Part shown: positions 10,714-20,202 of the stretch, in pieces | Numbering within the stretch: position 1 is the first letter of the stretch | Layout: each line of letters opens with the position of its first letter | NCBI RefSeq assembly: GCF_947492455.1 | Contig: NZ_CANLNB010000002.1 | Span: forward strand, 434,001 to 498,000 | Direction of reading: 5' to 3' | Origin: an uncultured Aliiroseovarius sp. | GTDB taxonomy: Bacteria; Pseudomonadota; Alphaproteobacteria; Rhodobacterales; Rhodobacteraceae | Length of the DNA stretch: 64,000 bases | Notes under the pieces: generated by a model | Databases searched by the model: none | The model's input: only the letters and a program-made list of their open reading frames with translations | What the model was told of the DNA's origin: nothing | Translations under genes and position numbers: made by a program

Positions 10714-12144
10714 ATGTCCCTTACGAATGAGCCGAGTTTTCGAGAGTCCGTTGAACTGATGTTCAACCGGGCGGCGTCCCTGATGAACCTGCCTTCGGGC
10801 CTAGAGGAAAAGATCCGTGTCTGTAACGCGACCTACACGGTCCGTTTTGGCGTGCGTCTGCGCGGCGAGATCAAGACGTTCACCGGCTATCGCTCTGTCC
10901 ATTCAGAGCATATGGAACCCGTAAAAGGTGGTATTCGCTACGCCATCTCGGTGGATCAGGACGAGGTCGAGGCGCTGGCCTCGCTCATGACGTTCAAATG
11001 CGCACTGGTGGAAACGCCGTTTGGCGGCTCGAAAGGCGGGCTGTGCATCGATCCGCGCGAATATGAAGAGCACGAGCTGGAACTGATCACCCGTCGTTTC
11101 GCCTATGAGCTGGCAAAACGCGACCTGATCAACCCGTCGCAAAACGTCCCTGCCCCCGACATGGGCACCGGCGAACGCGAGATGGCGTGGATCGCCGACC
11201 AATATGCCCGCATGAACACGACCGACATCAACGCGCGCGCCTGTGTGACCGGCAAGCCGCCGCATGCTGGCGGCATCGCGGGCCGTGTCGAAGCCACCGG
11301 GCGTGGCGTGCAATATGCTCTGCGTGAATTCTTCCGGCACCCCGAGGACGTGAAGCTTGCCAATCTAGATGGCAAACTGAAAGACAAGCGCATCGTCGTG
11401 CAGGGGCTGGGCAATGTGGGCTACCACGCCGCCAAATTCCTATCGCATGAGGATGGCGCACGGATCATCGGGATCATCGAGCGTGATGGCGCGTTGTATG
11501 ATGCCAACGGGCTGGACGTTGAAGCCGTGCATCAGTGGATCGCGGGCCATGGTGGCGTGAAGGGGTTTGCAGATGCCCAATACGTCGAAAATGGTGCCGA
11601 GTTGCTGGAAATTGAGTGTGACATCCTGATCCCGGCCGCGCTTGAGGGTGTGATCAACCTGACCAATGCCGAACGCGTTCAGGCCCCCTTGATCATCGAG
11701 GCCGCGAATGGCCCGATCACCTCGGGCGCGGATAAGGTGCTGCGCGACAAGGGGACCGTGATCATCCCGGACCTTTATGCCAACGCGGGCGGTGTGACCG
11801 TTTCCTATTTCGAATGGGTCAAGAACCTCAGCCACATCCGCTTTGGTCGCATGCAGCGCCGTCAGGAAGAAGCGCGCCACCAGCTGGTGGTAGACGAGCT
11901 GGAGCGACTGGATCGCTATCTTGGCGACGCCTGGTCGATGTCGCCAGAGTTCAAAGAGAAGTACCTGCGCGGTGCGGACGAACTTGAGCTGGTACGCTCG
12001 GGTCTGGATGACACGATGCGGGTGGCCTATCAGTCCATGCGCGAGGTTTGGCATTCCCGCGACGATGTGGATGACCTGCGCATGGCCGCGTTCATCGTGG
12101 CGATTGACCGCATCGCGGCCAGCTATCGCGCCAAAGGTCTGTAA
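10714..12144 (+). CDS. gdhA: Glu/Leu/Phe/Val dehydrogenase (glutamate dehydrogenase)
   Basis: 476 aa; GGIRY, ALVETPFGGSKGGLCIDP, VPAPDMGTGEREMAWIADQY motifs. Confidence 0.93.
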   Translation: MSLTNEPSFRESVELMFNRAASLMNLPSGLEEKIRVCNATYTVRFGVRLRGEIKTFTGYRSVHSEHMEPVKGGIRYAISVDQDEVEALASLMTFKCALVETPFGGSKGGLCIDPREYEEHELELITRRFAYELAKRDLINPSQNVPAPDMGTGEREMAWIADQYARMNTTDINARACVTGKPPHAGGIAGRVEATGRGVQYALREFFRHPEDVKLANLDGKLKDKRIVVQGLGNVGYHAAKFLSHEDGARIIGIIERDGALYDANGLDVEAVHQWIAGHGGVKGFADAQYVENGAELLEIECDILIPAALEGVINLTNAERVQAPLIIEAANGPITSGADKVLRDKGTVIIPDLYANAGGVTVSYFEWVKNLSHIRFGRMQRRQEEARHQLVVDELERLDRYLGDAWSMSPEFKEKYLRGADELELVRSGLDDTMRVAYQSMREVWHSRDDVDDLRMAAFIVAIDRIAASYRAKGL

Positions 12145-12159
12145 GACAGGAAAAACAAG

Positions 12160-12188
12160 AAAAGGCCACTCAGTGAGTGGCCTTTTTA
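12160..12188. terminator. Bidirectional terminator between gdhA and the convergent amidase gene
   Basis: AAAAGGCCACTCAGTGAGTGGCCTTTTT. Confidence 0.8.
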
Positions 12189-12214
12189 CTTTTACAACAG
12201 CGCCTTAAGCGTCT

Positions 12215-13612
12215 CTATTGACGCAACAGATCAGCCTGAGCTGCGTCCTGCAACACCCAGTATTGCAGTGCTTCCCGAATGCCCCGCGCCGCATCCGCCC
12301 GCCATTCACGCGAGGTCAGAAGCTTGCGGTCCCGCTCGGACGACAGGAAGCCAAGCTCGATCAGCACCGACGGAATATCCGCCGCTTTCAGGACCGAGAA
12401 CCCGGCCTGCATGCGCGGGGTTTTATAGGTTGACCCAGTGGCGCTGTGGATCCCTTCGACAAGGCTGTCGGCCAAGGCTTCCGCACGCGGCGCCGTGTCG
12501 GCCCGTGCCAGATCCATCAGAACAAGCGCCACCGCGTCATCCTGTTGTGACAGGTCTACACCGGCCAAAATATCGCTGCGATCATGGCGTTCGGCCAGTT
12601 TGCGCGACGCCTCGTCGGACGCCTCTTGCGACAGCGTATAGACGCTTGCCCCGGTCGCCCGCCCTTGCGCCAAAGCATCTGCGTGCAACGACAGGAACAC
12701 ATCGGCGCCTGCGCGCCGCGCGATCGAGACACGCTCTTCCAGCGGCACGAATTCGTCGCGGTCGCGCGTCAGGACGACGTTGAAGCCCCCCGCGCGCACC
12801 AGCTCTTCCTTCAACTCGCGCGCAAAGCGCAGCATCAGATGGGCCTCGACCACACCGCCCCGCTCGGCCCCCGGATCGATGCCGCCGTGCCCGGGGTCAA
12901 GAACCACGGTCACATCGCCGACCCCACGCTGGCGCGTTTTGGGCGCAGGCATGGGACGCGCCGGGCGGTCAAACAGGGCATCCTTGGGCGCCCCTGCCTT
13001 CGCCGCGAACTCCGCGCCCGAGACCGCCGCCAGATCAACACGCAGGCGCGCGCCCTCGGCCCGTTGGGACACGGCCACGGGTTGTTCTTGAGTGGATAGA
13101 CCAGCCGACACCACGTCGACCGGAGCATTCAAACTGAACACAATCCGCGTCCAGCCGGGACGGTAGAGCCCGGCATGAATGTCCGAAAACCAGTCGCCCT
13201 GAGCCAGAAGCTTTGGGATATCAATGCCCTGCCAGTCCAACTCTGAGAAATCCACGACCAGACGCCGGGGATCGTCCAAGGTGAACACACGCCACGGCAC
13301 CGCCTGTGTCATAGGCACCTCGATGGCGACGCCGCGCCACCGGTCCTGAAGCGTAACCCCGTCACCGGCCAGATAGGCCAAGCCGCTGAGCGCAGCGGGG
13401 CTTTGGGTGGGGACGGACAGGACAGGTGCCCGATCATCCCCTGCCCCGGTGGTCGCTTGGGCAGGAGCGCTTACGCTGGGCCGTGGCTTGGGCACCAACG
13501 AGGTATCGGGCGCAGAGGTGGTGTTGGCGGCGGCCATAAAAGGGCACACCACCGACAACAGCGCAGCAAGCAGCCCGTTGCGACACCGTCCTGTCAGCGA
13601 CACAAACGTCAC
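12215..13612 (-). CDS. amiC: N-acetylmuramoyl-L-alanine amidase (AMIN plus Amidase_3)
   Basis: 465 aa with signal-like N-terminus; VVLDPGHGGIDPGAERGGVVEAHLMLRFARELKEEL and SVLIELGFLSSERD. Confidence 0.93.
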   Translation of the reverse strand: MTFVSLTGRCRNGLLAALLSVVCPFMAAANTTSAPDTSLVPKPRPSVSAPAQATTGAGDDRAPVLSVPTQSPAALSGLAYLAGDGVTLQDRWRGVAIEVPMTQAVPWRVFTLDDPRRLVVDFSELDWQGIDIPKLLAQGDWFSDIHAGLYRPGWTRIVFSLNAPVDVVSAGLSTQEQPVAVSQRAEGARLRVDLAAVSGAEFAAKAGAPKDALFDRPARPMPAPKTRQRGVGDVTVVLDPGHGGIDPGAERGGVVEAHLMLRFARELKEELVRAGGFNVVLTRDRDEFVPLEERVSIARRAGADVFLSLHADALAQGRATGASVYTLSQEASDEASRKLAERHDRSDILAGVDLSQQDDAVALVLMDLARADTAPRAEALADSLVEGIHSATGSTYKTPRMQAGFSVLKAADIPSVLIELGFLSSERDRKLLTSREWRADAARGIREALQYWVLQDAAQADLLRQ

Positions 13613-13615
13613 CGC

Positions 13616-14383
13616 TTACTGTGCCGCGCGGCCAGCTGAGATGATTTGCTGCATCTGTTCCAGCTCCATGAACCCACGCGCCATGGTGTCCTGCATCACA
13701 AAAGCCGGTGTGCCGGTCACTTGCAGGCGCTTACCCAGCTCGCGGTTCTCGGTCAGGATGCGCTGCACCTCGGGCGAGTTCATGCCAGCCGCAATGGCCG
13801 CCCCGTCCAGCTCCAGATCGTCGGCCAGTTCGACCAAACGGGCCTCGGTCACGTTGCCACGCAGGGTGATCAGCTCGTTGTGCAGCACCTCATAGGCCTC
13901 TGCCCCGAAAAGCTGCTGGGCCGAGATGGCGAACTGCGCCGACATCAGGCTGGCTTCGCTGAGGATCGGGAACTCTTTCAGGATCAGACGGATGTTGCCG
14001 TCTGCGGCCAGAAGGTCCTGCAACACGGTATGGGCCTTGCGGCAGAAACCACATTGGTAATCTACGAACTCGACAATCGTATAGTCGCCATCCGGGTTGC
14101 CCATCACATGCGAGAACCCGTCATTGAAGATCGCTTCGGCATTGACCTGAACCAACGTCTTGTCTTGCTCGACTTGCTCTTGCGCCTGTCGCTGCTCCAA
14201 TTCGGCGAAGACCTCGATCATCACTTCGGGGTTTTCCAGAAGATAGGCGCGGATTTCGTCGCGCAAAGCGTTGCGTTCGTCATCCGACAGGTTGGTCAGG
14301 TCCAGCGCGCTGGCCGGCAGGGCCGTCGCAGCAATCATGGTGGCGGTCAGGGCAGCTTTGCGCAGGGAAAAGGGAAATGGCAT
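13616..14383 (-). CDS. DsbA family thioredoxin-like oxidoreductase
   Basis: Likely start MPFPFSLRKAALTATMIAATALPASA (signal peptide); YTIVEFVDYQCGFCRKAH with CGFC active site. Confidence 0.92.
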   Translation of the reverse strand: MPFPFSLRKAALTATMIAATALPASALDLTNLSDDERNALRDEIRAYLLENPEVMIEVFAELEQRQAQEQVEQDKTLVQVNAEAIFNDGFSHVMGNPDGDYTIVEFVDYQCGFCRKAHTVLQDLLAADGNIRLILKEFPILSEASLMSAQFAISAQQLFGAEAYEVLHNELITLRGNVTEARLVELADDLELDGAAIAAGMNSPEVQRILTENRELGKRLQVTGTPAFVMQDTMARGFMELEQMQQIISAGRAAQ

Positions 14384-14637
14384 GCGATCAGGATCCTGTC
14401 TGGGTGCCCCAACGGGGCTTTTATATTCAAAGTTAACTTGGATGTAATCTATGGCGCGCGTGCTGCCAACCATTGCGTCGCGTCCGACGCCGAGATCGGA
14501 GCCAATCTGCGCACGCCACTGCCCCCGCTGCGACACCGACACCAGCTTGACTTCACTGGGCGGGACAGGCAGGCAGGCGACACGATCGGGTACCGCCCTG
14601 CCCGCCCCAATTCTGCCGAGACCGCAAAGAGGCCCAG

Positions 14638-15777
14638 ATGAAAAACTCGACCCGTGGTAACGTTGATCCCTTTATCGTCATGGACGTGATGGAAGCCGCC
14701 CGCGCGGCCGAGGCCGAGGGCCGCCCCATCATCCATATGGAGGTCGGTCAGCCGTCGACACCCGCCCCCACAGCGGCGCGCGCCGCTTTGGTCGAGGCAA
14801 TGGAAAGCGACGCGCTGGGATATACTGTCGCACTGGGCCTGCCCGCCCTGCGGGAAGGCATCGCAAAGCTTTATAAAGATTGGTACAATCTGGACCTCAA
14901 CCCCGAACGTGTGGTGGTCACCCCCGGCAGTTCGGGCGCCTTTATTCTGGCCTTCACTGCGCTGTTTGATGCGGGCGACAAGGTCGGTCTGGGCGAGCCC
15001 GGATACCCCTCGTATCGGCAAATTCTGAAGGCACTGGACCTGACCCCGGTCGGCCTGCCCACCAAGCCAGAAAACCGCCTACAACCGGTGCCCGCGGACA
15101 TCCCGGACGGGCTGGCTGGCCTGATCACCGCCTCGCCTGCGAACCCGTCGGGCACCATGCTGGACCATGCCGCGCTGGAAGGACTGATCGACACCTGCCG
15201 CGCCAAGAACACCAGCTTCATCGCGGACGAGATCTATCACGGTCTGCAATATGAAGGGCGCGCAATTTCGGCGCTGGAGGTGTCCGATGACATCTACGTG
15301 ATCAACAGCTTCTCGAAGTACTTCTCGATGACCGGATGGCGCGTGGGCTGGATGGTTGTGCCGGAAGATCACATCCGCACCGTCGAACGCTTGGCGCAGA
15401 ATATGTTCATCTGCCCGCCCCATGCCAGCCAGGTAGCGGCCCTGGGTGCGCTGAACGCCCGTGACGAGTTGGACGCCAACCTCGCCACCTATCGCACCAA
15501 CCGGCAGTTGATGCTGGAGGAACTGCCAAAGGCGGGGTTCGACAAGATCGCCCCGCCGGACGGAGCCTTCTATATCTACGCCGATGTCAGCGAACACACC
15601 GACGACAGCCGCGCCTTCGCTGCCGAGATCCTCGAAAAAGCCGACATCGCCGTGACCCCCGGTATGGATTTCGATCCGATTCGCGGCCACCAAACCCTGC
15701 GCTTTTCCTATGCCCGCTCAACAGCAGATATTCGCGAAGGATTGGCGCGTCTGAGGCGTTTCATGGAACAACGCTGA
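14638..15777 (+). CDS. Pyridoxal-phosphate aminotransferase, class I/II
   Basis: 379 aa; VVTPGSSGAFILAFTALFD, INSFSKYFSMTGWRVGWMV (PLP lysine). Confidence 0.93.
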   Translation: MKNSTRGNVDPFIVMDVMEAARAAEAEGRPIIHMEVGQPSTPAPTAARAALVEAMESDALGYTVALGLPALREGIAKLYKDWYNLDLNPERVVVTPGSSGAFILAFTALFDAGDKVGLGEPGYPSYRQILKALDLTPVGLPTKPENRLQPVPADIPDGLAGLITASPANPSGTMLDHAALEGLIDTCRAKNTSFIADEIYHGLQYEGRAISALEVSDDIYVINSFSKYFSMTGWRVGWMVVPEDHIRTVERLAQNMFICPPHASQVAALGALNARDELDANLATYRTNRQLMLEELPKAGFDKIAPPDGAFYIYADVSEHTDDSRAFAAEILEKADIAVTPGMDFDPIRGHQTLRFSYARSTADIREGLARLRRFMEQR

Positions 15778-16105
15778 CGACGCTTTTCACGCTTTGCGCT
15801 GATGGGCTGGGCGCAGATCTACCTCTGATATGCGCACTTCTCCCTGAGCGCAGATAAACGTGAAACGTTAACCATAACAAAGGCTTGGATCACCTGATTT
15901 TGCCTTGAAATTGACGCATTCAGGCTTTCTTAAATCGACCGTCCTAAATTGAGTGGCAAGTACGTTTCAACTGCAGTGGTGAATTCTGCGCGTGAAACTG
16001 GTTTCCGAGTAAACCACTTATTTGGTGGCAGTAATGAGTGTTCGCTCAGCGCCGGAGGTGTCCGGTCCGAGCGTTTGGTAACGAGTAAGAGACGGGGGAA
16101 GTTGC

Positions 16106-18292
16106 ATGGCAACTTTGGACAATGCGATTTGGCTGACCGGTGCGGGCGGGACAGCTGTCGGCGGCACAACCACAATCAACGATGGACCATACAGCACTGA
16201 CGTGACCGCGGCGTTCACGGGCAGTTGGGATGCATCGCAAAGCGGGTACAATGTATCCGAGTTTGGGGCCTTCGCGGTCTCATCGCCGATCACCGCTGAC
16301 TATGAATTCTCGACCCCCGTCGAAAACCTGTCCTTCACCATCGATCACGTCAATGATGATGGCGCATCAACTTATGACGACTATTGGACCATCGCGGCCT
16401 ATGACGCGGATGGCAATCTGATACCGGCCGACGACGTGATCGCCAGCCTGTCAGGAATTGATGACGAACTGATCATTACGAATGATGACGGGACGGTATC
16501 GATCCAGACCGAGGGCACAAACGCCAACGACATCGACGTCAACCTGTCTGGCCCGATCTCTCAGCTGGTTCTGACCTACGAACCCGGTCCGGATGCGCCG
16601 CAGACAGGTGGTTCGGGGATCTCGGACCTGACCTTCGACGTGCCTGCCCCGGATACGGATGGCGACGGCGTTGGGGATGATGTTGATCTTGATATCGATG
16701 GCGACGGCATCCTGAACGAAGATGAGATGGGCACCGAAACTCCGTCCACAATTACCATTACATTCGATGGGGATGAGTGGTCGGGCGCCGAGAACACCTG
16801 GGAGCTAAAGGATGCGAGCGGCGCGGTCATCGCGACAGGTGATCCCGCTAATAATACCATCGAGATCACGGATATCTCGGTCACCGATCTGGGTGACTAT
16901 ACGTTCACTGTCTACGACTCGTTTGGCGATGGGCTGACTCAAGGGTCGTTCGGAAAGTACGAAGTTGCCATTGACGGTGTAACGGTCGTGGATTCTGGTG
17001 CGAACCCGAGCTTCGGAAGCGAAGCGGTACACACATTTACGGTTGCCGAAACTGTTGTCGAAGTTGATACCGACGGCGATGGCATCTTTGACCATCTTGA
17101 TCTGGACAGCGATGGCGACGGCATTGCCGACAATGTCGAAGCGCAGAGCTCGACAGGGTATGTTGCGCCCATCGGCAATGATGCCGACGGTGACGGGTTG
17201 GATGATGCCTATGATGCGACGCCGACGACTGGCGCCGCCGGTTCGAACGGCCTGACGGCTGTCGACACAGATGGAGACGGGATCGTCGACTATCTGGATC
17301 TGGACAGCGACAATGACGGCATCACCGACAACGTCGAGGGTCAATCGACCAGCGGCTATGTCGAGCCCACTGGGACAGACACCGATGGCGACGGCATTGA
17401 CGACGCCTATGATGCCACCCCCTCCACGGGATACTCAGGATCGAATGGAGTCAGCCCCGAGGACACTGACGGCGATGGTACTCATGACTATCGGGATAGC
17501 GACAGTGACGACGACGGCCTAAGCGATGCAGAGGAAGCTGGACATGGTGTCACGCAATCCGTGATTGACGCCTCGGGCGATGCGGATGGCGACGGCATTA
17601 AAGACGCAGTCGACGACGTGTCGGGGTGGGATGTCAACGATACCGACACCGATGGGGCCGGGAATGTGCTTCTGCCCGACACCGATGGTGATTTTGGCTC
17701 GGGTGGCGATCTGGATTATCGCGATGTGATTTGCTTTACCACCGGTAGCCTGATCCTGACCGACCGCGGCGAGCGCCCCATCGAAGATCTGCGCGTGGGC
17801 GACATGGTGGTCACCCGCGATCACGGTCTGCAGCCTATTCGCTGGATTAGCCACACGACGACTGCTGGCGTTGGCCGTCTTGCGCCGATCCGGATCCAAG
17901 AAGGCGCGTTTGGCAACCACAGCGCGCTGATCGTCTCGCCCCAGCACCGCATGGTCTATGAAGGGCCGCAGGCCAGCCTGTTCTTCGCAGAACCCGAGGT
18001 TATGATCCCCGCCGTGCACCTGTTGCACAGCGGATGCGCGACGCAGACCGATGTGGACCGCGTGACCTACTACCACATCATGTTCGACGCGCATCAGGTG
18101 ATCTTCGCCAACGGCGCCGCGACGGAAAGCTTCCACCCGGGGCATCAGGGTCTGAAAGCTGTTGATGAGGCCGCACGGGACGAGCTGTTCACTCTGTTCC
18201 CGGAACTGCGCAGCGAACCGCGCCAATATGGCGACACCGCGCGTATGGTGTTGAAGAAATACGAAGCCCGCGTGCTGGACCTGGCACGCTAG
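16106..18292 (+). CDS. Large acidic secreted-type protein with thrombospondin-type-3/EF-like calcium repeats and C-terminal Hint (Hedgehog/intein-like) module
   Basis: 728 aa; repeated DTDGDGIxDxxDLDSDxDG motifs; C-terminal VICFTTGSLILTDRGERPIEDLRVGDMVVTRDHGLQPIRWI...ALIVSPQHRMV...HIMFDAHQVIFANGAATESFHPG typical of bacterial Hint_2 modules. Confidence 0.9.
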   Translation: MATLDNAIWLTGAGGTAVGGTTTINDGPYSTDVTAAFTGSWDASQSGYNVSEFGAFAVSSPITADYEFSTPVENLSFTIDHVNDDGASTYDDYWTIAAYDADGNLIPADDVIASLSGIDDELIITNDDGTVSIQTEGTNANDIDVNLSGPISQLVLTYEPGPDAPQTGGSGISDLTFDVPAPDTDGDGVGDDVDLDIDGDGILNEDEMGTETPSTITITFDGDEWSGAENTWELKDASGAVIATGDPANNTIEITDISVTDLGDYTFTVYDSFGDGLTQGSFGKYEVAIDGVTVVDSGANPSFGSEAVHTFTVAETVVEVDTDGDGIFDHLDLDSDGDGIADNVEAQSSTGYVAPIGNDADGDGLDDAYDATPTTGAAGSNGLTAVDTDGDGIVDYLDLDSDNDGITDNVEGQSTSGYVEPTGTDTDGDGIDDAYDATPSTGYSGSNGVSPEDTDGDGTHDYRDSDSDDDGLSDAEEAGHGVTQSVIDASGDADGDGIKDAVDDVSGWDVNDTDTDGAGNVLLPDTDGDFGSGGDLDYRDVICFTTGSLILTDRGERPIEDLRVGDMVVTRDHGLQPIRWISHTTTAGVGRLAPIRIQEGAFGNHSALIVSPQHRMVYEGPQASLFFAEPEVMIPAVHLLHSGCATQTDVDRVTYYHIMFDAHQVIFANGAATESFHPGHQGLKAVDEAARDELFTLFPELRSEPRQYGDTARMVLKKYEARVLDLAR
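17063..17458 (+). repeat. Two tandem 198-bp (66-aa) units in the calcium-repeat region, with a partial third unit from 17459
   Basis: VDTDGDGIFDHLDLDSDGDGIADNVEAQSSTGYVAPIGNDADGDGLDDAYDATPTTGAAGSNGLTA aligns without gaps to VDTDGDGIVDYLDLDSDNDGITDNVEGQSTSGYVEPTGTDTDGDGIDDAYDATPSTGYSGSNGVSP. Confidence 0.9.
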
Positions 18293-18312
18293 ACTTCCCC
18301 AGAAAATCGTCC

Positions 18313-18342
18313 AAAAGGCCCCAGATCGCTGGGGCCTTTTTT
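18313..18342. terminator. Bidirectional terminator between the Hint gene and the cytochrome c gene
   Basis: AAAAGGCCCCAGATCGCTGGGGCCTTTTTT. Confidence 0.85.
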
Positions 18343-18346
18343 GCGT

Positions 18347-18799
18347 TCAGAGGATCCCGTTGGCGCGTTGGACGGCGCGCAGGTATTTCACGATCTCGGC
18401 GACCTCGGCACGGGTGATGCCCTCGACCGGAGGCATGTTGCCAAAGGTCCAGTGATGCGCCCGCACGCCGACCTCGGCAGCACGGAAGAAGGCCGCATCC
18501 CCGTGATGCGAGGGTTCATAGATCTTGTGGATCAGCGGCGGGCCCGCCCCCTCCAACCCGCCCGCCGACGGCCCGTGACAGGCCGCACATTTCGCGGTGA
18601 AGGCGCGCGCGCCGACGGCATAGTCGCTTCCCAGATCAGGCAGGTTCACTTGAACCATCTCGGTAGGGGTAGCGTCATATTGGGCCGCATCGCCCACCGG
18701 GTTGGGCGGAGCCACATCTGGCGCCGGTCCAAACCCGATCCAAGCTGCCACAGCCACCCCGGCAAGCGCCGTGCCACCATAGAAATACGCTGGTTTCAT
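18347..18799 (-). CDS. Membrane-anchored/secreted class I cytochrome c
   Basis: MKPAYFYGGTALAGVAVAAWIG... with CAACH haem site and NMPPVEG methionine ligand region. Confidence 0.88.
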   Translation of the reverse strand: MKPAYFYGGTALAGVAVAAWIGFGPAPDVAPPNPVGDAAQYDATPTEMVQVNLPDLGSDYAVGARAFTAKCAACHGPSAGGLEGAGPPLIHKIYEPSHHGDAAFFRAAEVGVRAHHWTFGNMPPVEGITRAEVAEIVKYLRAVQRANGIL

Positions 18800-18907
18800 T
18801 AAGATCCTGTCCTCGTCCAACCGTCATTTAAGACAGCGATACGGGTTCCAGCAGGGGGAAGGTCAACGGTGAACCCGCGTGAAACCAGCCAGGTCACAGG
18901 GATGTGA

Positions 18908-19663
18908 TCAGGCCGCCTTGCCCGCAGCCCAGGCGCGCACAGCATCCCCGAACGCCGTAAACAACACGCGCGAGACCGGGTCTTCGGCGGCGCGGTATTC
19001 TGGGTGCCACTGAACCGACAGCGTAAACCCGGGCGCATCCTTGATCACGATGGCTTCGGGCGTGCCGTCATCGGCGTGACCTTCGATGATCACGCGCGGG
19101 CCAGAGGTCTTGATCCCCTGCCCGTGCAGAGTATTTGTCCGCACGGTTTCGCCCAGCAGATCACAGAACACCCCGCCCTTGTCGAAATGGACATCGTGAC
19201 GGATGGCAAACTTTTCCTCAAGCGTCCCGTCCGGCGGCATCCGGTGGTTCATCCGCCCCGGAAGCTCGCGGATTTCAGGATAGAGCGAGCCGCCCATGGC
19301 GACATTGACCTCTTGAAAGCCCCGGCAGATCCCGAAAAACGGCTGCCCGCGATCAACGCAAGCGCGGATCAGCGGCAGCGTGATCGCGTCGCGACAGCGA
19401 TCAAATTCGCCATGCGCTTCGGTTTCATCTTCGCCATATTCCTCGGGGTGGACATTGGGACGCCCACCGGTGAACAGGAACCCATCACACGTCTCGAGCA
19501 GCTCGTCGACCGTGACAAAACGCGGATCTGTCGGAACGATCAGTGGCAGACAGCCCGCAACCTGCGACACGGCTTCCGAGTTCATCGTGCCGCCCGCATG
19601 GGTCGGGTAGTTGTCATTCAGCAAATAGGAGTTGCCGATAATGCCGACAGTGGGGCGTTTCAT
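18908..19663 (-). CDS. Gamma-glutamyl-gamma-aminobutyrate hydrolase family protein (peptidase C26)
   Basis: 251 aa; GQPFFGICRGFQEVNVAMGGSLYPE and VQWHPEYR (class I glutamine amidotransferase Cys and His-Glu). Confidence 0.9.
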   Translation of the reverse strand: MKRPTVGIIGNSYLLNDNYPTHAGGTMNSEAVSQVAGCLPLIVPTDPRFVTVDELLETCDGFLFTGGRPNVHPEEYGEDETEAHGEFDRCRDAITLPLIRACVDRGQPFFGICRGFQEVNVAMGGSLYPEIRELPGRMNHRMPPDGTLEEKFAIRHDVHFDKGGVFCDLLGETVRTNTLHGQGIKTSGPRVIIEGHADDGTPEAIVIKDAPGFTLSVQWHPEYRAAEDPVSRVLFTAFGDAVRAWAAGKAA

Positions 19664-19705
19664 GTCTGCTCCGACGATTGTGGTGTGTTTCCCGGAACGT
19701 AAAAC

Positions 19706-19737
19706 AGCGCAAAGGGAAGTTCAAACCCCTTGCGCTG
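19706..19737 (-). terminator. Probable terminator downstream of glcG-like gene
   Basis: Minus strand AGCGCAAGGGGTTTGAACTTCCCTTTGCGCTGTTTT. Confidence 0.55.
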
Positions 19738-19765
19738 CCTCTTAACGGACTGTGATCGCAGGTGA

Positions 19766-20194
19766 TCAGCCGTCGGCGGTCAATCCGACGGATTTGATCC
19801 CAGCCGACCCGGCTTCAAGGTCATTTTCCGAGGTGTCACCAGTGACCCCGACGGCCCCGATCACATCGCCAGAGTCATTGCGCACCAGAATGCCACCCGG
19901 CACCGGCACCAGCTTGCCCTCATAGGCGGCACCAGCAGCGGCAATGAAATAGGCCTGTGCCTCGGCGCGGTCGCGTTGCGCGGTGCCGCCGATCCCCAGC
20001 ATGACCGAGCCATAGGCCTTACCACGTGCAATGTCGAACCGGCCCGGAGGCGCCCCGTCTGCGCGTTCAAACGCCAGCACATGACCGCCAGCGTCAACAA
20101 CGACCACCGACAGCGGCTTCATGCCCTTATCGCGGCCATAGGCCATCGTGTCATGAATGATGACGCGCGCTGCGTCCAACGTGATACGGTTCAT
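19766..20194 (-). CDS. glcG: GlcG/HbpS-like protein (DUF336)
   Basis: MNRITLDAARVIIHDTMAYGRDKGMKPLSVVVVDAGGHVLAFERADGAPPGRFDIARGKAYGSVMLG; next to malate synthase G. Confidence 0.85.
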   Translation of the reverse strand: MNRITLDAARVIIHDTMAYGRDKGMKPLSVVVVDAGGHVLAFERADGAPPGRFDIARGKAYGSVMLGIGGTAQRDRAEAQAYFIAAAGAAYEGKLVPVPGGILVRNDSGDVIGAVGVTGDTSENDLEAGSAGIKSVGLTADG

Positions 20195-20202
20195 AGTGTC
20201 CC

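Noticed and set aside
15949-16200. 83-aa ORF in the leader of the Hint gene
   Set aside because: Overlaps the Hint gene start in another frame and has no ribosome-binding site or recognisable similarity; could be revisited if Ribo-seq shows translation.
16660-17720. Short tandem GAT/GGC-rich repeats, considered as a CRISPR-like or microsatellite array
   Set aside because: They encode in-frame calcium-binding DTDGDG loops; spacing and codons fit protein repeats, and there are no unique spacers or cas genes.
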